From contig JAEINR010000010.1 in assembly GCA_016342325.1 (NCBI GenBank), forward strand, positions 1 through 64,000: 64,000 bases of DNA, written 5' to 3'. Every line of letters starts with the position of its first letter. Position 1 is the first letter of the stretch. The notes under the pieces are model-generated. The model saw only the letters and a program-made list of their open reading frames with translations. It searched no databases and was not told where the DNA came from. The translations under genes were made by a program, and so were the position numbers. Of the stretch, positions 44,462-52,889 are shown one piece after another. The DNA is from Desulfobacterium sp. (GTDB taxonomy: Bacteria; Desulfobacterota; Desulfobacteria; Desulfobacterales; Desulfobacteraceae).

Positions 44462-45469
44462 TCAAGTATTTTTATTTCTAACACTCACCAAGCATACGGG
44501 AATTTCCCTGTTTGAGCCCCGGATCAGTGCGTTTTTTCTGGCCTCCCCATGGGTCGGACAGAATATATTGCTCACATGATCACCCGAAAAAAGATAGAGC
44601 TGAATATCAGCCAGCAGCCCACAGCCATCATCGGCTTCCATCAAGTCATTCTTTTCCGGAGTGTTGCCGGAGATGGCGTTTTCCATGAGTTTTATCAACC
44701 GTCCCTGCCACCCGGCGCTGCGATCACAACACCCTTCATGCACTTTAAAATTCTCAATGTCAAGAACCTTTATCGACTTTTTTGCCTTTGAGTGAAAATA
44801 GTCCATTACGGCCTGACTGGTGGTAACAGGTACAAGAGGTTCCCATTCCCTGAGAACATCATTTTTTGAATGAAAAAACCGAGCCCAGGCAAGGATTCGC
44901 TGTTCAGTCATGACCCTGCCCTGATCCTGATCCTGGATGGCGGAATCACCCCCCTGTTCCAGCAACGACGCCCCCTCCTTCAGAACGGAGAAGAGAGCCG
45001 CTTCATCCCTGGCAATGGCGCCAAGCCTTATGTTGACATCCTCCGTGTCCGCATCAGACTCCTGGGCGGTCCGCAGAAAAACAAGGGCGTTGAGAAACGC
45101 CTCCCCAGAATCCCCAGGGTCTACGGTTGCCCGGGCTTCGGAACGATCCACCCCGGCCCCTTTTTCAATCCTCGATTTCAGTGTTGCCACCCCGGTGTCA
45201 CTGGTAAAATAAGGGGTCTCCCGAACCCGGGCTTTCAATTGGCCGGGCCGGCCCTGGTTCACCCCGGCCCACTGCTTGTAATCCGCCACCGTTGCAAGGG
45301 TCGGCATGAGCTCATCCGGTGTTGGCAAAACAACGTCAATATCCGGGTTGCGGGCCTCAACTTCCTTTGGCGAACTCACGCTCAAGTGGCAAAAACGGTT
45401 AAAACAGGTGAGCAGCGCCCTGGCATCCTGTTGTCGTACATGGGTAAACGGAAAAAACAGAGGTTTCAT
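44462..45469 (-). CDS. Hypothetical 335-aa protein downstream of the CysK-CysRS fusion
   Basis: I do not recognise this family. The protein is about 335 residues, without signal peptide or membrane span. It has an N-terminal segment LFFPFTHVRQQDARALLTCF, a long helical middle and a C-terminal part with a few cysteines (HEGCCDRS, DDGCGLLAD, NIFCPTHGEA). The repeated mention of Cys and His pairs could mean metal binding, but the spacing does not match a known motif. It follows the fusion gene by direct overlap of the possible GTG start with that stop; the ATG at 45469 is preferred. Co-transcription with the fusion and tmk is likely. Confidence 0.7.
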   Translation of the reverse strand: MKPLFFPFTHVRQQDARALLTCFNRFCHLSVSSPKEVEARNPDIDVVLPTPDELMPTLATVADYKQWAGVNQGRPGQLKARVRETPYFTSDTGVATLKSRIEKGAGVDRSEARATVDPGDSGEAFLNALVFLRTAQESDADTEDVNIRLGAIARDEAALFSVLKEGASLLEQGGDSAIQDQDQGRVMTEQRILAWARFFHSKNDVLREWEPLVPVTTSQAVMDYFHSKAKKSIKVLDIENFKVHEGCCDRSAGWQGRLIKLMENAISGNTPEKNDLMEADDGCGLLADIQLYLFSGDHVSNIFCPTHGEARKNALIRGSNREIPVCLVSVRNKNT

Positions 45470-45474
45470 TTGTC

Positions 45475-47754
45475 TCACACCTTTTTATCGTTAATCTCAA
45501 CACCCATGGCCACAAGCTCCTCCCTGAGCCGGTCGGAAAGCGCCCACTCCCTGTTCAGCCGGGCGATTTCCCGCTGTTCCAGGAGTTTTGCGGCCTTGGC
45601 AGAAAGAACCTTACCGGGATAAAAGTCGAATATTTTAAGTACGCTGTCCATCTCCTTAAAAAGATCGATAACCGCCCGGGCGCCAGCAGGATCGATCCCC
45701 TGGGTATCCATGAGCCGGTTCAACTCCTTCACCCCTTTGAACAACACCGCCATCACCCCCGGAATTTTCAGATCATCATCCATGGAAGTTAAAAAGCCTT
45801 GCTTGATGTCATAGAGCAGTTGGTCAAGCTCCTCGTACCGCTCTCCTGACACCACACCGGCAAGGGCCCCAAGACACCGGTCTAGTTTAAACAGGGAGCG
45901 CCTTGCGTCGGCAAGGGACTGGCTTGAGAGGGTTAGGGGCTTGCGGTAATGACAGGAGAGAAGCCAAAATCGGACCAGCCGGGGCTCCCATCCAAGGTTT
46001 TCCAGGAGGTCAAGATCAATATCCGAAAGCGCATCCGCCCCAAGGCTGCCGTCGTAGTTCACTGTGTCACAGTGCATCCACACCCTGGCAAGGGGCTCTC
46101 CCGCGATTGCCCGGCACATGGCGTTCTCGTTCTCATGGTGGGGAAACAACAACTCCCTTGAGCCGGTGTGGATGTCAAATCCCTCGCCATGGAAATTCAT
46201 GGCCATGGCCGCACACTGGAGATGGAGGGAGGGGCGGACGTTTCCCCACTTGGTTTTCACACACACACCCCGTTTAAGCTCGGAGAGGCCCACCCGTTTC
46301 AACAGGGTGAAATCCTTGGGGTTCTCCTTTTCATAGTCGTCCAGATCCACGGTGGCACCCACCCGGATCTTGTCCAGGTCCACCCCGGAAAGGGATCCAT
46401 ACCCAGGAAGGCTCGAGATGTCAAAATAGAGGGACCTGAGTTTCTCATAGGCATATCCGTTCTCACTGAGCTTTTCGGCAAGGGCCACCATCTCGTCCAC
46501 ATGGTCCGAAACAAGGGGATAGGACTGGGCGGTCCTGACACCAAGGGAATCAAGATCCCGTTTGAACGCTTCCACAAAGGGCCGGGTAAATTCGGCAACG
46601 GAAATCCCCTCCTGCTCAGACCCCTGGATGGTTTTGTCATCAAGATCCGTGATGTTGACCACATGGTTGACCGAAAGCCGTCGATACTCAAGGTAGCGCA
46701 CAAGAAGGTCGGTGGCGACAAAGCGCCTGAACCGTGAAGGGTCCATGCGCTTGTGAACCGTGGGTCCACAGGTGTAGACGGAGACCTTGCCCTGGGTTTT
46801 GGGTTCAAACCGCTCCTGGCTTCGGGTCAGGGTGTTGTAGAGATCCAGGCTGATATTATCCTTGATCGTGAACAGGGAGGTGGAAAGATACCGCTCACCG
46901 CTGTCAGGGAAGATGGCCACCACCGTACCGGTCTTGATCTTCTTTGCCTCTTCAATGGCAACGGCCATGGCAGCGCCGCTGCTCATCCCCACAAAGAGAC
47001 CCTCACTTCTGGCAAGGTTCCTGGCCGCTTCAAAGGCGGTTTCATCGTCGATGTTCACCTTTTCATCCAGCCGCTTCTTATCAAAGAGGTCCGGGATATA
47101 GGATTCCTTCATGTTCTTGAGTCCCTGGATACCATGGCCCAGATAGGGTTCGGCACAAATGATCCGGATATCGGGATTGAGTTCCTTGAGTTTCCGGGAT
47201 AGCCCCATGAGGGTACCGCTGGTGCCAAGGGTTGCCACCACGCTGGTCACCTTGCCCTGGGTCTGCTCCCAGATCTCCGGGGCTGTGGTCCTGTAGTGGG
47301 CCATCCAGTTGGCATCGTTGTTGTACTGATCTGTCATAAAGTAGCGGTCGGGATTTTCCCGGGCCAGGCGATAGACCTCTTCGATGGCGCCGTCTGATCC
47401 CAGGTGACCCGGGGTGAGCCGGATCTCGGCCCCCCGGGCGCTGAGGATGCTCTTTCTCTCTTCGCTGGCCGATTCGGACATGGCGAGAAGGAGGCTGTAT
47501 CCTTTTTCCGAACAGATCATGGCAAGGCCAATGCCCGTGTTTCCGCTGGTGGCTTCAATCACGGTCTTGCCCGGCACAAGCTCCCCGCTTTTCTCCCCCT
47601 GCTCGATCATGGAGAGGGCCGCCCTGTCCTTAATCGACCCCCCGGGATTCATATACTCAAGCTTGGCAAAGATCCTGACCCCGGGCACCGGATTCATCCG
47701 TTTTATCTCTACCAGGGGGGTGTTTCCGATGAAGTCGAGAATTGAATGGCTCAT
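45475..47754 (-). CDS. Cysteine synthase fused to a cysteinyl-tRNA-synthetase-like domain lacking HIGH and KMSKS
   Basis: The 759-residue protein is a single frame. Residues 1-300 form a full PLP-dependent O-acetylserine sulfhydrylase, with Lys42 in NPGGSIKDR and the TSGNTG loop (69-74). Residues 302-759 align along their length with cysteinyl-tRNA synthetase, including YTCGPTV (327-333), NITDLDDK (367-374) and FDIHTGSRELLFPHHENE (526-543). The HIGH motif is replaced by DPSR (338-341), and the KMSKS loop is replaced by a YDGSLGADAL-like stretch (567-576). The zinc ligands are retained: Cys329, Cys514, His539, Glu543. The tail NREWALSDRLREELVAMG also matches. So the cysteine-binding pocket seems kept while ATP chemistry seems lost. 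It overlaps tmk by 4 bp. A separate true cysS should exist elsewhere. Confidence 0.9.
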   Translation of the reverse strand: MSHSILDFIGNTPLVEIKRMNPVPGVRIFAKLEYMNPGGSIKDRAALSMIEQGEKSGELVPGKTVIEATSGNTGIGLAMICSEKGYSLLLAMSESASEERKSILSARGAEIRLTPGHLGSDGAIEEVYRLARENPDRYFMTDQYNNDANWMAHYRTTAPEIWEQTQGKVTSVVATLGTSGTLMGLSRKLKELNPDIRIICAEPYLGHGIQGLKNMKESYIPDLFDKKRLDEKVNIDDETAFEAARNLARSEGLFVGMSSGAAMAVAIEEAKKIKTGTVVAIFPDSGERYLSTSLFTIKDNISLDLYNTLTRSQERFEPKTQGKVSVYTCGPTVHKRMDPSRFRRFVATDLLVRYLEYRRLSVNHVVNITDLDDKTIQGSEQEGISVAEFTRPFVEAFKRDLDSLGVRTAQSYPLVSDHVDEMVALAEKLSENGYAYEKLRSLYFDISSLPGYGSLSGVDLDKIRVGATVDLDDYEKENPKDFTLLKRVGLSELKRGVCVKTKWGNVRPSLHLQCAAMAMNFHGEGFDIHTGSRELLFPHHENENAMCRAIAGEPLARVWMHCDTVNYDGSLGADALSDIDLDLLENLGWEPRLVRFWLLSCHYRKPLTLSSQSLADARRSLFKLDRCLGALAGVVSGERYEELDQLLYDIKQGFLTSMDDDLKIPGVMAVLFKGVKELNRLMDTQGIDPAGARAVIDLFKEMDSVLKIFDFYPGKVLSAKAAKLLEQREIARLNREWALSDRLREELVAMGVEINDKKV

Positions 47755-48416
47755 GATGCCCTCGTTCCTTTGCCCCGGAGTTCTATCCCAAGGCGGTTGT
47801 TAATTCCGGACACAATCTCTTCAAAAACCTGCTCCTGGGTTCCTGCGGCATCAACCACCAGAAAACGCTCCTTTTCCGCCCTGGCAAGGGCAAGATACCC
47901 TTTCCTCACCCGTTGATGGAATTCAAGGGCCTCCTGCTCGAACCGGGTCTCATCAGCGGTTCTTGCACCTTTTTCCAATGCGCTGAAGGCCCGTTGGAGC
48001 CCGATTTCCGGGTCCAGGTCGAAGAGGACGGTGAGATCAGGCCGAAGATCCTTGACAACCACCGAGTGGATGGTTTCGATCAACCCTTTGGCAATCCCCC
48101 GGGCAGCACCCTGGTAGACAGTGGTGGCGTCGGTAAACCGGTCGCAAAGTACGGTTTTGCCTGCGTTCAACGACGGAAGGACGACTTCAAACAGGTGCTG
48201 GGCCCGATCCGCTCCGTAGAGAAAAAGTTCGCACAAGTCCGACATTCCGCTGTTATCCGGATCAAGAAGGATGGCCCTGATTTTTTTTCCGATAGGGGTA
48301 TCGCCAGGTTCCCTTGTGACAACCGTGTCATACCCGTTTTCACCAAAACAGGCTGACAATCTCCCGATCTGTGTTGTCTTGCCGGAACCTTCTATCCCTT
48401 CAAAGGTGATAAACAT
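47751..48416 (-). CDS. tmk: Thymidylate kinase
   Basis: The 221-residue protein has the P-loop EGIEGSGKTTQ at residues 5-15, the DR motif in CDRFTDATTVYQG, and the lid-region arginines of the bacterial enzyme. It phosphorylates dTMP to dTDP using ATP. GGGAG lies before the ATG. It is the first gene of a minus-strand unit with the CysK-CysRS fusion (4-bp overlap). In related genomes tmk often sits next to holB, ricT and metG. Here these genes lie just beyond lptD on the opposite strand, so the usual cluster seems rearranged. Confidence 0.97.
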   Translation of the reverse strand: MFITFEGIEGSGKTTQIGRLSACFGENGYDTVVTREPGDTPIGKKIRAILLDPDNSGMSDLCELFLYGADRAQHLFEVVLPSLNAGKTVLCDRFTDATTVYQGAARGIAKGLIETIHSVVVKDLRPDLTVLFDLDPEIGLQRAFSALEKGARTADETRFEQEALEFHQRVRKGYLALARAEKERFLVVDAAGTQEQVFEEIVSGINNRLGIELRGKGTRAS

Positions 48417-48435
48417 AAGTTGCTCCCAACATTCC

Positions 48436-48467
48436 TTGACTTTTAAGCATTAAAATGGCTTTATACA
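48436..48467 (+). promoter_or_regulatory. Possible promoter of lptD
   Basis: A TTGACT (48436-48441) and a TTTATA/TATACA region (48460-48467) lie in the AT-rich gap between the divergent tmk and lptD genes. The spacing depends on which -10 is chosen (18-20 bp), so the call is tentative. Confidence 0.3.
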
Positions 48468-48534
48468 GTAAATTTTTATTAAAATGAAACATTAAAATCT
48501 GAAACACCTGTTTCCCCAGACTGGACAACCGACC

Positions 48535-50868
48535 ATGGAGCCATCTTTACCCGTAAAATCAAAGCGCCGCAACCTGTCAACACCCTTGGTCATCCTGCTT
48601 TTATCCGCGACCATAGCCCTTTGTCCCCTATCGGCAGCAGCACTTTTAGAGAGACCCACCACGGACACCCCTTGGCACATTTCAGCACTAAAGGGGACCC
48701 ACGACCAGGAGAGAAATCTCTATATTGCCGAAGGCGAGGTGGTTATCAAAGGCGGCAACACCCGGTTGGAAGCGGACTATGTGGAATTTAGCAACGCCAC
48801 CAAAGATGCCTTGGCCAGGGGACATGTACTCTTGATCTCAGGAGAAGACACGGTGACCTGCGAATCCATGCGCCTCAACCTTGCCACCGAGACCGGGACC
48901 ATCTACGACGGCACCGTGTTTATCCAGAAGAACAACTTCTATATCAGGGGAGACAAAATCACAAAAACCGGCAAGGATACCTACCAGGCCGGGAAAGCCT
49001 CCCTCACCTCCTGTTCCGGTGACGACCCGGACTGGAAAATTTCGGCCAGGGATGTGAAGGTCACCATGGAAGGATATGGATTTGCCAAGCACGCAACCGT
49101 CTGGGCAAAAAATGTGCCTGCACTGTACACGCCCTTTCTGGCATTTCCGGCAAAGACAAAGCGGCAGACCGGCTTACTTGCACCCCAATACGCCATTTCA
49201 GATCGAAAGGGATTTCAATTCACCCAGCCCCTGTTCCTTGCCCTCTCCAGAAGCTCGGATGCGACCCTCTACGCCGACTACATGGACAAGCGGGGCATAA
49301 AGCTGGGAGCCGAGTACCGCTATCTACTTGACAACGGTTCCAAGGGAACCGCGTTCCTGGATTTCATGGACGACCGCAAGATCGATGACGGCACCGACGC
49401 CACCAAGGATTACCGCTACGACAGCACCCCCAACAGGACCAACACGGACCGGTACTGGTTCAGGATGAAGCATGACCAGAACCTTCCGGGTCAGTGGACG
49501 GCAAAACTGGACCTGGATCTTGTGAGTGATGCCGATTATCTCCATGAATTCAAGGACGGCTACACCGGGTTCACCGAAACCCAGGACTATTTTGGAGACA
49601 CCTTCGGCAGAACCATGGACGACTACGACGACACGGTCCGGGCCAACCAGTTCAACCTGAACAAAACCTGGTCCGCCTACAGCCTGAACATGAACGTTGA
49701 CTGGTATGACAATGTCATTGCAAGAAGGGACAACAGTGATGACACGACCCTGCAGACCCTTCCGGCCCTGGAATTCAACTCTGTCCGGCAGCAGATCAAG
49801 CAAACCGCCCTGTACATGGATATCGATTCCGAGTTCAAAAGCTTTTACCGGCAGGACACCACAGCCGCCAAGATAAACGGCCAGCGCACAGACATCCACC
49901 CCACCCTCTATCTGCCGCTGCGGGCCGGACAATACTTCAGCCTGGAGCCGTCCCTGGGTGTGCGCCAGACGTTCTGGTATTCGGACGCGTACGACCACGC
50001 CGCCGGAAACGACGAGGGATTCAACCACCGGGAACTCTATGACCTCAACCTGAAACTGTCCACCGAGGTCTCCCGGGTGTTCAACCCGGCCAACGGGTTT
50101 GCCGAAAAGATCAAACACGAAGTCACCCCTGCCCTTGAGTACCACTACATCCCGGATGAGGACCAGGACGACCTGCCCTTCTTCGACGGCATGGACAGAA
50201 TCGCCAGGAGAAATGACCTGACCTGGTCGGTGACCAACCGGTTCATCACAAAAAAGAGAACGCCCGCCAACGCAACGCCGGATATGAACGATCCCGGGGA
50301 ACAGCTGAAATCCAAAGGCACGGAATCCACAAAGGAAGAGTATGTCTACCACGAGTTTGCCTGGATAAAACTCTTCCAGACCGGCTACTTTGAAGATCAA
50401 ACCCATTACGACGATGACGTGAGATTCGACTCTTCCCAGTCTTTTTCCGACATCTCCCTGGAGAGTGAGTTTTCACCCTGTTCCTGGCTTTCCCTGGATC
50501 TGGATGCCGACTGGTCTCCCTATGACAACCACTTCATGGCGCACAACGCAGGCCTTACTTTGCGGGACAACCGGGGGGACGCCATCCAGGGTCGATACAG
50601 ATACAAACGACAACGGACCGAACCGGTAAAGCAGGATCCTTCGGAGACGTTTTACACGAGGCTTGACACAACCATAACGTCGAGACTCAGCGCCTTTTTC
50701 AGCTATGAAGAGGATCTGTTCAAAAAAGAGCGGGTCGAAGCCTTGACCGGCATTGAGTATCGCAAAGAATGCTGGTCCCTGCTTGTGGCTTATAAAGACG
50801 AACCCGGCGACAGATCCTTTGGTTTTATTGTAACCCTGTACGGCATTGGAGCATTTGGACAAAAATGA
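48535..50868 (+). CDS. lptD: LPS-assembly protein LptD
   Basis: The 777-residue protein has an N-terminal signal segment (hydrophobic about 17-36), an OstA/LptA-like jellyroll domain (about 50-165; IAEGEVVIKGGNTRLEADYVEF and RGDKITKTG) and a long C-terminal beta-barrel with alternating aromatic and polar residues ending in a strand. LptD inserts lipopolysaccharide into the outer leaflet of the outer membrane. Only one cysteine pair region is visible near the N-terminal domain, so the disulfide pattern of the E. coli protein may differ. Its presence shows a Gram-negative outer membrane. It overlaps the NusG-like gene by 4 bp (ATGA). Confidence 0.9.
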   Translation: MEPSLPVKSKRRNLSTPLVILLLSATIALCPLSAAALLERPTTDTPWHISALKGTHDQERNLYIAEGEVVIKGGNTRLEADYVEFSNATKDALARGHVLLISGEDTVTCESMRLNLATETGTIYDGTVFIQKNNFYIRGDKITKTGKDTYQAGKASLTSCSGDDPDWKISARDVKVTMEGYGFAKHATVWAKNVPALYTPFLAFPAKTKRQTGLLAPQYAISDRKGFQFTQPLFLALSRSSDATLYADYMDKRGIKLGAEYRYLLDNGSKGTAFLDFMDDRKIDDGTDATKDYRYDSTPNRTNTDRYWFRMKHDQNLPGQWTAKLDLDLVSDADYLHEFKDGYTGFTETQDYFGDTFGRTMDDYDDTVRANQFNLNKTWSAYSLNMNVDWYDNVIARRDNSDDTTLQTLPALEFNSVRQQIKQTALYMDIDSEFKSFYRQDTTAAKINGQRTDIHPTLYLPLRAGQYFSLEPSLGVRQTFWYSDAYDHAAGNDEGFNHRELYDLNLKLSTEVSRVFNPANGFAEKIKHEVTPALEYHYIPDEDQDDLPFFDGMDRIARRNDLTWSVTNRFITKKRTPANATPDMNDPGEQLKSKGTESTKEEYVYHEFAWIKLFQTGYFEDQTHYDDDVRFDSSQSFSDISLESEFSPCSWLSLDLDADWSPYDNHFMAHNAGLTLRDNRGDAIQGRYRYKRQRTEPVKQDPSETFYTRLDTTITSRLSAFFSYEEDLFKKERVEALTGIEYRKECWSLLVAYKDEPGDRSFGFIVTLYGIGAFGQK

Positions 50869-51389
50869 TTCAAGACAAGCATTGGTACGCCCTTCTCACA
50901 CGGAGCCGCTTTGAAAACGTTGTTTTCAAAGACATCCAGAAAAAATCCATTGAGGCGTTTCTTCCCAAGATCAAGGTAAAGAGTCGGCGCAAGGACAGAA
51001 AGCTGATGCTCGATGTCCCCCTGTTTCCGGGCTTCCTATTTGTCAACATCAGCCTCGACCCCCTGGAACACCTGAACGTACTTAAAACAATGGGGGCTGT
51101 CCGCCTGCTGGGGTTTTCCGGCGGCCCGGTTCCCGTTCCAGCCAGCCACATAGAATCCCTTAGAATCATCACAAGCACCGGCCATGACATCATCAGCGGC
51201 AACACAGGCACGCTCAAGAAAGGTGAGATGGTGATGGTGGTGAGCAGGCCCTTTTCAGGCGTGAAAGGAGAGTTTTTGCGTTACAAGGGCAAAGAGCGGG
51301 TGATCGTAAAGATTGAAACCCTGGGCCAGTTCGCAGGGGTTGAAATTGACAGGGATGACGTGGAACTTTTGCCGGACATCCTTTCCTAA
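50865..51389 (+). CDS. NusG-family paralog (RfaH/UpxY/LoaP-like)
   Basis: The 174-residue protein has the NGN fold: WYALLTRSRFENVVFKDIQKK near the N-terminus, LFPGFLFVNI (about 57-66), and a C-terminal KOW domain with KGEMVMVVSRPFSGVKGEFLRYKGKERVIVKI. Housekeeping NusG is encoded beside secE and rplK, which are absent here, and the sequence is divergent, so this is a specialised paralog. Such proteins bind RNA polymerase and prevent early termination in long operons, often those for surface polysaccharides. Translational coupling to lptD (ATGA overlap) suggests a link to cell-envelope assembly. The next genes encode HU and DNA polymerase subunits, so the target may lie elsewhere. Confidence 0.85.
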   Translation: MIQDKHWYALLTRSRFENVVFKDIQKKSIEAFLPKIKVKSRRKDRKLMLDVPLFPGFLFVNISLDPLEHLNVLKTMGAVRLLGFSGGPVPVPASHIESLRIITSTGHDIISGNTGTLKKGEMVMVVSRPFSGVKGEFLRYKGKERVIVKIETLGQFAGVEIDRDDVELLPDILS

Positions 51390-51393
51390 CCCC

Positions 51394-51422
51394 TTGACAT
51401 AGTATTAAAATTTGTTTAGATA
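51394..51422 (+). promoter_or_regulatory. Possible promoter of the HU gene
   Basis: A perfect -35 TTGACA (51394-51399) is followed after 17 bp by TAGATA (51417-51422), a weak -10. A short GC stem CCCAC/GTGGG (51433-51445) followed by TTAATTTTTTTT lies just downstream, which could be a leaky terminator of the preceding genes or an attenuator of this transcript. Confidence 0.45.
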
Positions 51423-51432
51423 GTGAGTTGCG

Positions 51433-51458
51433 CCCACCTGGTGGGTTAATTTTTTTTA
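51433..51458 (+). terminator. Short hairpin with U-tract between nusG-like gene and HU gene
   Basis: A 5-bp stem CCCAC / GTGGG with loop CTG is followed by TTAATTTTTTTTACGG. The stem is short but the U-tract is long. It lies 45 bp after the nusG-like stop and 11 bp after the putative -10 of the next gene. Confidence 0.4.
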
Positions 51459-51523
51459 CGGAAAAATGGTCTCGCACACTGGTTTGCTGAAGAACCTGTT
51501 CCAGACAACACAAAAGAGGATTT

Positions 51524-51799
51524 ATGAATAAACTTGAACTTATCTCCGTCCTGAAACAGAGGGCAGATCTTACAAAAACTGAAGCCGCTGAAGTTGTTCA
51601 AATATTTTTTGATTCATTGACCGATGCCCTTTCAAAAGACGAGCGGGTCGAGATACGCGGTCTATGCAGTTTTTTTATCAAAGACTACAAAAGTTATACC
51701 GGTCGAAACCCAAAGACCGGGGACAAGGTAACGATTCCGTCAAAGAAACTGCCGTTTTTCAAATGCGGTAAAGAGTTAAAAGAACGGGTCGATTATTAG
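51524..51799 (+). CDS. HU/IHF family DNA-binding protein
   Basis: The 91-residue protein has the HU/IHF pattern: N-terminal helices MNKLELISVLKQRADLTKTEAAEVV, the beta-saddle region VEIRGLCSFFIKDY and the DNA-contacting arm YTGRNPKTGDKVTIPSKKLPFFKCGKELKERV. It bends or wraps DNA. The RNPxTGxxV arm is present, so DNA binding should be intact. It belongs to the HU/IHF superfamily, but the HU or IHF subunit cannot be assigned. AGGA precedes the start. It is followed by holB at 4 bp. Confidence 0.95.
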   Translation: MNKLELISVLKQRADLTKTEAAEVVQIFFDSLTDALSKDERVEIRGLCSFFIKDYKSYTGRNPKTGDKVTIPSKKLPFFKCGKELKERVDY

Positions 51800-51802
51800 C
51801 AC

Positions 51803-52861
51803 ATGCCTGTTTATGACACAGCAGGGGAGCATTGCCAATGCAAGGAGTCAGGCCTGCCCAAGGCGTTGACAACCATCCTTGAAACCCGGAAAATACCCAA
51901 TGCTCTTCTGCTCCTGGGCAACCCGGGCATCGGCAAGCAAGACGCCGCATTGCAGTTTGCCCGGACTGCCAACTGCCAGGGGGAGGGGCCATCCAAGATC
52001 CTTGCCTGCAACCGGTGCAAATCATGCAAAAAGATGATCGCCGGAATGCACCCCGACATCATCCGGGTTGCGCCGGTAAAGGGTTCCATTCGAATTGCAC
52101 AAATTCGGGAGCTTTACGGGGCCATCACGGTAAAACCCCATGAGGCCCAATTCCGCATGATTCTCATCCAGGACGCGGATACCATGAACCCGGAAGGCTC
52201 AAACGCCCTGTTGAAGATCCTTGAAGAGCCGCCGGAACGTACCTTTTTCGTTCTGACCGCAGCAACAACCGACACCCTTCTTCAGACCATCCTCTCCCGG
52301 TGCCGGCAGGTGCGGTTCAAACCGGCAAGCCTTGAAAGCATCCGGAAAACCCTGGTGGACGCCCACCACATCGACCCTGCCATGGCAAGGGTTGCGGCAT
52401 CATGGTCCGACGGGAGCCTCAACAAAGCCTTACGCTTACTCAACCTGTCCGCGGACAGCAACGGCACGGACTGGATAAAAAGACGGCTATGGCTCATCAC
52501 CGAGACAGCCGCCTTGATCAAAGGTGGTAACCAGAGCGACAGGACCGCCCTCCTCCTTTTGGCGGAAAAGATCGGCCGGGAACCCGAGCTCTTAAAGGAT
52601 TCCCTGGCCATCATCAGGACCTTTTTCAGGGACATTGCCGTGTTCGGGCACAACCCCGACACCATTGTTAACATTGACTTTTCACCCCTTTTACAGGATA
52701 TTGTAAGAATTGAGCCGGTACAACAGGCCCTGGCTCAGAACGCCCTGGAATGGCTCACGGAGCTCCACAGGGTTGAAAAAAAAATCAAAGCCAATGCAGG
52801 TGTCAGATTAACCTTGGAAGCATTTTTCCTTAAACTCATACCTGCCAGGCAAACGGCCTGA
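51803..52861 (+). CDS. holB: DNA polymerase III subunit delta'
   Basis: The 352-residue protein has an AAA+ clamp-loader core: Walker A-like GNPGIGKQ (39-46), a zinc-binding group (Cys58, 69, 72, 75), the LLKILEEPPERTFF segment and the sensor SRCRQVRF. The Walker A Lys is present, but the following residue is Gln instead of Ser/Thr, as is common for delta', which does not hydrolyse ATP. It works in the clamp loader with gamma/tau and delta. The start is 3 bp after the HU stop. ricT follows 28 bp after its end, matching the common holB-ricT-metG order. Confidence 0.92.
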   Translation: MPVYDTAGEHCQCKESGLPKALTTILETRKIPNALLLLGNPGIGKQDAALQFARTANCQGEGPSKILACNRCKSCKKMIAGMHPDIIRVAPVKGSIRIAQIRELYGAITVKPHEAQFRMILIQDADTMNPEGSNALLKILEEPPERTFFVLTAATTDTLLQTILSRCRQVRFKPASLESIRKTLVDAHHIDPAMARVAASWSDGSLNKALRLLNLSADSNGTDWIKRRLWLITETAALIKGGNQSDRTALLLLAEKIGREPELLKDSLAIIRTFFRDIAVFGHNPDTIVNIDFSPLLQDIVRIEPVQQALAQNALEWLTELHRVEKKIKANAGVRLTLEAFFLKLIPARQTA

Positions 52862-52889
52862 CGCCATAACCGTCCAACAGGAGAGTATC

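Noticed and set aside
47300-47754. Possible frameshift or assembly join making the CysK-CysRS fusion
   Set aside because: The frame is continuous through the domain join near residue 300 with a natural linker, and both domains are co-linear and complete, so an artefact is unlikely.
49324-50406. 360-codon open frame antisense to lptD
   Set aside because: Antisense of a well-supported gene, with a low-complexity Val/Gly-rich translation.
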